Positions 32,885 to 37,446 of a DNA stretch of 37,446 nt are shown here, piece after piece. The notes below the pieces were generated by a model. The model searched no databases and was not told where the DNA came from. It saw only the letters and a program-made list of their open reading frames with translations. Source of the stretch: Psychrobacter sp. UBA6766 (GTDB lineage: Bacteria; Pseudomonadota; Gammaproteobacteria; Pseudomonadales; Moraxellaceae); the NCBI RefSeq assembly GCF_002453355.1, contig NZ_DKGQ01000008.1, forward strand, positions 85,349 through 122,794. The letters are read 5' to 3'. The first letter of the stretch is position 1. The number at the start of each line of letters is the position of its first letter. Both the position numbers and the translations under genes were made by a program.

Positions 32885-34375
32885 ATGATCAAGCAGTATA
32901 TGGCCGCGATGGGCGTCGAAGAAGCGCAATATCAAAATGGTGATTTTGACGTCAATAGCCCGATTGATGGCTCGGTGATTGGCAGCATAACCTTGGACAG
33001 CGTTGATGAGGTCGATACCAAGATTGCCAATGCCAAAAAAGCTTTTAAAGAGTGGCGCGTGGTGCCTGCGCCAAGACGTGGTGAGCTGGTGCGCTTGCTT
33101 GGTGAAGTATTGCGTGAGCATAAGGAAGACTTAGGCATGCTGGTGTCCTTTGAGGCTGGCAAGATCAAAGAAGAAGGCCTAGGCGAAGTGCAAGAAATGA
33201 TCGATATTTGCGACTTTGCCGTTGGGGTATCGCGTCAGCTTTATGGTTTGACGATTGCATCAGAGCGTCCGGGTCACCACATGCGTGAGACGTGGCATCC
33301 GCTCGGGGTGATTGGTGTCATTTCAGCCTTTAACTTCCCCGTTGCAGTGTGGTCGTGGAATACCGCGCTGGCTATTGTCTGCGGTAACCCTGTGATTTGG
33401 AAGCCGTCAGAAAAAGCGCCGCTCGTGGCTTTGGCCTGTCAGGCGATGTTTGAAAAAGCCTTGGCCAAATTTGGCGATGCGCCAGAGCATTTGTCGCAAG
33501 TCTTACTTGGCAAGACAGATGTCGGTAATGCCTTGGTTGAGCATAAAGATGTTGCTTTAGTGAGCGCCACGGGCAGTACGCGCATGGGCCGAGCAGTCGG
33601 GCCAATAGTTGCCAATCGTTTTGGTAAATGCTTACTTGAGCTTGGTGGTAATAACGCCATGATTTTGGCGCCAAGTGCTGATTTAGACCTTGCGTTACGT
33701 GGTATTTTATTCTCAGCCGTTGGCACGGCAGGTCAGCGCTGTACGACACTACGCCGCCTATTTGTCCACGAATCTATCAAAGACGATATCTTACCTCGCA
33801 TTAAATCCGCTTATGAAACCGTCAGCATCGGTCATCCACTAGAGGGCAATCTGGTCGGGCCACTGATCGATGAAGACAGCTTCAATAATATGCAAGCAGC
33901 GTTGAAAAAGGCACGAGAAGCGGGCGGCACGGTCACAGGAGGCGAGCGTGTCCTTGCAGACAAATATCCTAACGCCTATTACGTGACTCCTGCCATTGTT
34001 GAGTTTGACAAACAAAATGACGTCGCCAGAAGCGAGACGTTCGCGCCCATTCTTTATGTCATGACCTACCAAGACTTTGACGAAGCTATTGAGATGCAAA
34101 ACGATGTGCCACAAGGCCTATCATCATGCGTCTTTACCAATGATTTGCGTGAGGCGGAGACTTTCCTCAGTAATCGTGGTAGTGATTGCGGTATTGCCAA
34201 CGTCAATATCGGTACCAGTGGCGCTGAGATTGGCGGCGCGTTTGGCGGTGAAAAAGAAACCGGCGGTGGCCGCGAATCTGGCTCTGATGCGTGGAAGGTT
34301 TATATGCGCCGTCAGACTAACACGATCAATTATTCAAAAGAGTTACCGCTTGCCCAAGGTATTAGCTTTGGTTAA
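32885..34375 (+). CDS. amaB: L-aminoadipate-semialdehyde dehydrogenase (ALDH7-like)
   Basis: NAD(P)-dependent oxidation of 2-aminoadipate 6-semialdehyde, the open form of piperideine-6-carboxylate, to 2-aminoadipate. The 496-residue ALDH has the antiquitin/ALDH7 pattern. This includes AFNFPVAVWSWN (148-159), KPSEKAP, LELGGNNA with the base Glu252, and GTAGQRCTTLRRLFVH with the nucleophile Cys286, the characteristic QRCTTLRR form. AAAGGGATGGA precedes the ATG. Between hglS and the NhaC-family gene, with amaA one gene further, it provides the middle step of a pipecolate/lysine pathway. Confidence 0.9.
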   Translation: MIKQYMAAMGVEEAQYQNGDFDVNSPIDGSVIGSITLDSVDEVDTKIANAKKAFKEWRVVPAPRRGELVRLLGEVLREHKEDLGMLVSFEAGKIKEEGLGEVQEMIDICDFAVGVSRQLYGLTIASERPGHHMRETWHPLGVIGVISAFNFPVAVWSWNTALAIVCGNPVIWKPSEKAPLVALACQAMFEKALAKFGDAPEHLSQVLLGKTDVGNALVEHKDVALVSATGSTRMGRAVGPIVANRFGKCLLELGGNNAMILAPSADLDLALRGILFSAVGTAGQRCTTLRRLFVHESIKDDILPRIKSAYETVSIGHPLEGNLVGPLIDEDSFNNMQAALKKAREAGGTVTGGERVLADKYPNAYYVTPAIVEFDKQNDVARSETFAPILYVMTYQDFDEAIEMQNDVPQGLSSCVFTNDLREAETFLSNRGSDCGIANVNIGTSGAEIGGAFGGEKETGGGRESGSDAWKVYMRRQTNTINYSKELPLAQGISFG

Positions 34376-34424
34376 TAAAAAGGTTTATACAAACTTTTGC
34401 TAATTTGATGTATTTATCAATAAA

Positions 34425-34455
34425 CTGCCAAGCGTACTTTGTATAAGCTTGGCAG
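34425..34455. other. Strong stem-loop between amaB and the NhaC-family gene
   Basis: A 9-bp perfect GC-containing stem CTGCCAAGC (34425-34433) / GCTTGGCAG (34447-34455) with a 13-base loop. There is no T-run on the plus strand, so it is more likely an mRNA processing or stability element than a terminator. Confidence 0.6.
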
Positions 34456-34526
34456 GCTAAAAATGATAAGCAATCAAGGATTGATTGCCACTCCCATCGA
34501 CGACTACTAAGGAAGGTAGAACTATT

Positions 34527-35984
34527 ATGATCGATGATAAAACGCATAACCCCAATATAGACGGTTACGATCCGTCGTCTAGCTTTTTACTCGATATTGC
34601 GCCGCTTGTATTGACTGCCATCATTCTGATGATACAGTTTTTCGTCTTCAAAGATTTCACCCCTCACATACCCTTAGCCTGCGGTATTTTAATCACTGGC
34701 TTATTTATGAAGCTACGAGGCCGTAATTGGCAAGGAATGGAAGAGCGATTTTTAAAGGTGATCAAAATTGGTTTGCCAGCAATGATCATCCTGATGGGCG
34801 TCGGAATGCTCATCGGCTCATGGATTATCGCCGGAACCGTCCCAACCATTCTTTACTACGGCTTTAGTATCTTCTCTCCTTCCTCGTTTTTATTTTCTGT
34901 CTGTCTTATTTGCGCCATCATTTCTGTCGCTACTGGAACCTCGTGGGGTACGGTCGGAACCGTGGGTCTTGCGATGATGGGAATTGGCATGGGGCTTGGT
35001 CTTCCCCCGCACCTGACAGGTGGCGCTATCGTCTCCGGTGCTTTTTTTGGCGACAAAATGTCACCGCTATCAGATACCACTAATTTAACCCCAGCCGCGG
35101 CGGGTGTAGACCTTTGGGATCATATTAAGGGTATGTTACCGACGACCGTGCCCGCCATGATTACCGCTTTAGCGCTCTATGCTTGGATTGGTATGGGTTA
35201 TGGTGACGATAGTATCGATTTGTCTTCTATCCGTGCGCTACAAGACAACTTAGCGGCCAATTACAACTTAAGTGTGATCACCTTATTGCCAGCGTTAGTG
35301 GTCATTGTCGCCGCTGTGATGAAAATGCCAGCGATACCGACGGTGTTAAGCGGGGTGCTGGTAGGTTCAGTAATTGCTGTCTTTATGCAAGGCGTTGGCG
35401 TGAGTGATGTTTTTAATGTTCTACAAAATGGCTTTGTCAGTAAGACGGGTTTTGAAGTGGTAGATCAATTGTTGTCAAAGGGTGGCGTAATGTCGATGAC
35501 ATGGGTCATTACTTTGACCATTTTTGCCCTTGCTTTTATCGGTTCACTTGAGCACTACGGTACGCTCAAAGCCATCATGGCCAAAATAGATAAAGCGGTG
35601 AAGTCGCGTATCGGTTTGATTCTCACCACCTACGCCAGTGTTCTTGGGGTTGGGACGTTAATCGGTGATGTCTATACGACGTTGGTATTGCCAGGACGTT
35701 TATTACAAGATAAATATAAAGACATGGGCTATAAGCGCACAACCTTGACGCGCTCTATCGAAGACACTGGTACGCTTTTATCACCACTTATCCCGTGGAA
35801 TATGGGCGGTAGTTTCGTCGCAGCGACACTCGGTATAGCTACATTGACTTATGCGCCTTTTGCTTTTGCCTGTTGGTTATCGCCTTTATTTGGGCTGTTA
35901 TGGGCGTTCCTTGATAAATTCATACCGCGCGAAGAGCCTAAAGTAGAAAAAGTTGACGCAACTTTTACCGTCAAAGAAGCGTGA
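34527..35984 (+). CDS. NhaC-family carrier, candidate lysine/pipecolate transporter
   Basis: A 485-residue membrane protein with about eleven helices of the NhaC Na+/H+ antiporter family. It shows SVATGTSWGTVGTVGLAMMG, the FFGDKMSPLSDTTNL block and, near the C-terminus, SIEDTGTLLSPLIPWNMGG. The open frame begins with a TTG at 34485; the ATG at 34527 with GGAAGG upstream is preferred. Its stop codon lies within 20 bp of the amaA start, and it sits inside a pipecolate/lysine gene set, so a nutrient carrier role is more likely than pH homeostasis. NhaC-family members transporting organic acids (MleN) are known, and relatives have been predicted as lysine transporters (LysW). Confidence 0.85.
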   Translation: MIDDKTHNPNIDGYDPSSSFLLDIAPLVLTAIILMIQFFVFKDFTPHIPLACGILITGLFMKLRGRNWQGMEERFLKVIKIGLPAMIILMGVGMLIGSWIIAGTVPTILYYGFSIFSPSSFLFSVCLICAIISVATGTSWGTVGTVGLAMMGIGMGLGLPPHLTGGAIVSGAFFGDKMSPLSDTTNLTPAAAGVDLWDHIKGMLPTTVPAMITALALYAWIGMGYGDDSIDLSSIRALQDNLAANYNLSVITLLPALVVIVAAVMKMPAIPTVLSGVLVGSVIAVFMQGVGVSDVFNVLQNGFVSKTGFEVVDQLLSKGGVMSMTWVITLTIFALAFIGSLEHYGTLKAIMAKIDKAVKSRIGLILTTYASVLGVGTLIGDVYTTLVLPGRLLQDKYKDMGYKRTTLTRSIEDTGTLLSPLIPWNMGGSFVAATLGIATLTYAPFAFACWLSPLFGLLWAFLDKFIPREEPKVEKVDATFTVKEA

Positions 35985-36001
35985 TAGCAAAGGAATATGA
36001 T

Positions 36002-37288
36002 ATGTTGCAAGAGCACTGTTTATGGAACATGACGGCGCCTAATATTGATGCCTATAGCCAAATGAGTAGCGATACCCAAGCGGCCGTCTGCATCATTGGC
36101 GGTGGATATACTGGGTTATCGGCTGCGATTCATTTAGCCGAAAAAGGCGTCAAGGTTGTTTTGCTTGAAAGTCAAACCATTGGTAGTGGCGGTTCGGGAA
36201 AAAGCGTTGGGCTAGTGAACGCCGGAACTTGGGCGCGCCCTGATGACTTGAATATCAGTCTGGGTGAAGCAGCCGGTGAGCGTTTGACAGAAGCACTTGG
36301 GCAAGCACCAAGTTTGGTATTCGACTTAATCAAACGCTATGATATCGACGCACAAGCCACTCAAGCTGGTAACCTTCACATGGCTCATAACGCCAAAGGT
36401 GAAATCGATGTCGATATCAGATACGAGCAGCTTCGCCGCCGCGGTGCCAATGTTGAGGTATTAACTGGCAGCAAATGTCATGAATACTGTGGTACGACCA
36501 GTATTAATAAAGCCTTATTAGACCACCGCGCGGGTACCATCAATCCGCTAGCATATGTCAGAGGCCTTGCCAAAGTTGCCACCAACCTTGGCGTAACGAT
36601 CTATGAGCATTCTGGCGTTGAAGCATTAGAAAAAGTAGACGGTCATTGGTATGCAAGAACTGCTAAAGCGCGCGTCAAGTCTGAGCGCGTTATCATCGCT
36701 ACCAACGCTTATAGCGAAGGCGAATGGACAGAAATTACTAAAACTTTTTATCTGGTTTATTACTATCAGGTTGCCTCTGAACCGCTCAGCGGCGAGGCGG
36801 CAGACCGTATTTTACCTTACAAAACGGGGGCGTGGGATACGCGTTTGGCGTTATCAAGTTTCCGCCGTGATAATGACAATCGGTTATTATTGGGCACGGT
36901 CGGTGGTATACAGATGAAACCAAAATCCTTTTATCAAGCGTGGGCCAATGCGGTGCAAAAGAGCTATTATCCAGATTTGCCGGCGTTTAATTGGCAATAT
37001 GAGTGGTGCGGTAGCTTTGGCTTTACCCAAGATCATATCTTTCGCGTGATGGAGCCCGATGAAGGTTTGCTGACGGCGACCGCTTATAATGGCCGCGGTA
37101 TTACTACCGGTACGCTTATGGGCAAATGCTTCGCTGAGTATATATTGACCGGTAATAGAGACAGTATTCCTATTCCATTTAAAACCTTAGAAGAGGCCAA
37201 AATCCCTTTCGCAGGCATTAAATCTGGCTTTACTGAACTGGGATTGACCTTATACCATGCTGGTCAATGCCTTAAAATTATCAGATAG
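36002..37288 (+). CDS. amaA: FAD-dependent amine oxidase, probable L-pipecolate oxidase
   Basis: Flavoprotein of the DAO family, 428 residues. The FAD-binding motif VCIIGGGYTGLSAAIHLAEKG (29-49) is followed by LLES at 54-57 and GSGGSGKSVGLVNAG; near the C-terminus AYNGRGITTGTLMG contacts FAD. An earlier GTG at 35981 overlaps the NhaC stop; the ATG at 36002 with AAAGGA seven bases upstream is preferred. AmaA of P. putida oxidises L-pipecolate to piperideine-6-carboxylate, and the association with amaB and hglS supports the same role here. PuuB-like gamma-glutamylputrescine oxidase and sarcosine oxidase are related alternatives, less likely in this context. Confidence 0.8.
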   Translation: MLQEHCLWNMTAPNIDAYSQMSSDTQAAVCIIGGGYTGLSAAIHLAEKGVKVVLLESQTIGSGGSGKSVGLVNAGTWARPDDLNISLGEAAGERLTEALGQAPSLVFDLIKRYDIDAQATQAGNLHMAHNAKGEIDVDIRYEQLRRRGANVEVLTGSKCHEYCGTTSINKALLDHRAGTINPLAYVRGLAKVATNLGVTIYEHSGVEALEKVDGHWYARTAKARVKSERVIIATNAYSEGEWTEITKTFYLVYYYQVASEPLSGEAADRILPYKTGAWDTRLALSSFRRDNDNRLLLGTVGGIQMKPKSFYQAWANAVQKSYYPDLPAFNWQYEWCGSFGFTQDHIFRVMEPDEGLLTATAYNGRGITTGTLMGKCFAEYILTGNRDSIPIPFKTLEEAKIPFAGIKSGFTELGLTLYHAGQCLKIIR

Positions 37289-37302
37289 TTTGGTTGTTTA
37301 CT

Positions 37303-37320
37303 GACGAGAAAGACGAGAAA
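37303..37320. repeat. 9-bp tandem duplication after amaA
   Basis: GACGAGAAA is present twice in tandem just after the amaA stop. The rest of the window (37321-37446) shows no gene and no clear terminator. Confidence 0.8.
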
Positions 37321-37446
37321 TTAGAAAGGCTTGAGCCGAATAATATTATGAACCGTAATAAGAATTTTACTAGGGGATGGCTTGCTTGTTAGGCTTTTTA
37401 ATGTCACATTTATGGATTATTAATAACTTAGATTAACACATGAAGT

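Noticed and set aside
34376..34526. Lysine riboswitch upstream of the NhaC-family gene
   Set aside because: The spacer is only about 150 bp and shows one simple stem-loop; the multi-helix LYS element does not fit and its conserved core was not seen.

Overview
The window reads like chromosomal DNA of a Moraxellaceae gammaproteobacterium, most likely Psychrobacter. The reasons are moderate-to-low GC, AT-rich intergenic spacers, a choline-to-betaine locus, and the overall look of the encoded proteins. This placement is inference from sequence style and was not searched. No rRNA, tRNA, phage, transposase or CRISPR array was seen. The sequence begins and ends in intergenic DNA.

Left part (1-12.2 kb). 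A Tat-exported LD-carboxypeptidase of family S66 converges on a GlxA-type AraC regulator, with a long palindromic repeat between them. Divergent from the regulator is a catabolic-looking operon: a 606-residue acyl-CoA dehydrogenase, an MDR-family NADP oxidoreductase and two short-chain dehydrogenases, closed by a strong terminator. A UvrA-like ATPase without the UvrB-binding region follows on the minus strand. It is divergent from the ribosome-rescue factor ArfB, and a SotB-like sugar-efflux permease is convergent with arfB.

Middle part (12.2-28.1 kb). A stand-alone ChrR-type cupin precedes the glycine-betaine locus: a TetR regulator, betB, betA and a BCCT choline transporter (betT). Then come a 304-residue unknown, a small alpha/beta hydrolase, a 211-residue unknown, a glutathione S-transferase, a TehB-like methyltransferase, a DUF421 membrane protein with an added zinc-ribbon-like tail, a CinA C-terminal-domain protein, an MgtC-family protein, an acidic lipoprotein and an Asn/Gln-rich KGG stress protein. 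Many units are separated by clear Rho-independent terminators.

Right part (28.1-37.4 kb). This is the most coherent system. A LysR regulator is followed on the same strand by a class III aminotransferase, a DUF1338 2-oxoadipate dioxygenase/decarboxylase (HglS), an aminoadipate-semialdehyde dehydrogenase (AmaB), an NhaC-family carrier and a FAD amine oxidase (AmaA-like). Read as a pathway: L-pipecolate is oxidised by AmaA to piperideine-6-carboxylate/aminoadipate semialdehyde. AmaB makes 2-aminoadipate, the aminotransferase makes 2-oxoadipate, and HglS makes D-2-hydroxyglutarate. In Pseudomonas putida these steps are scattered; here they lie together with a candidate transporter and regulator. 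Between the LysR gene and the aminotransferase lie three direct repeats spaced exactly 15 bp apart and an internal terminator-like hairpin.

Several start codons were moved from the longest open frame to an internal ATG with a better ribosome-binding site (GlxA-like regulator, SotB, BetB, BetA, BetT, NhaC, AmaA). CinA and HglS appear to start with GTG.
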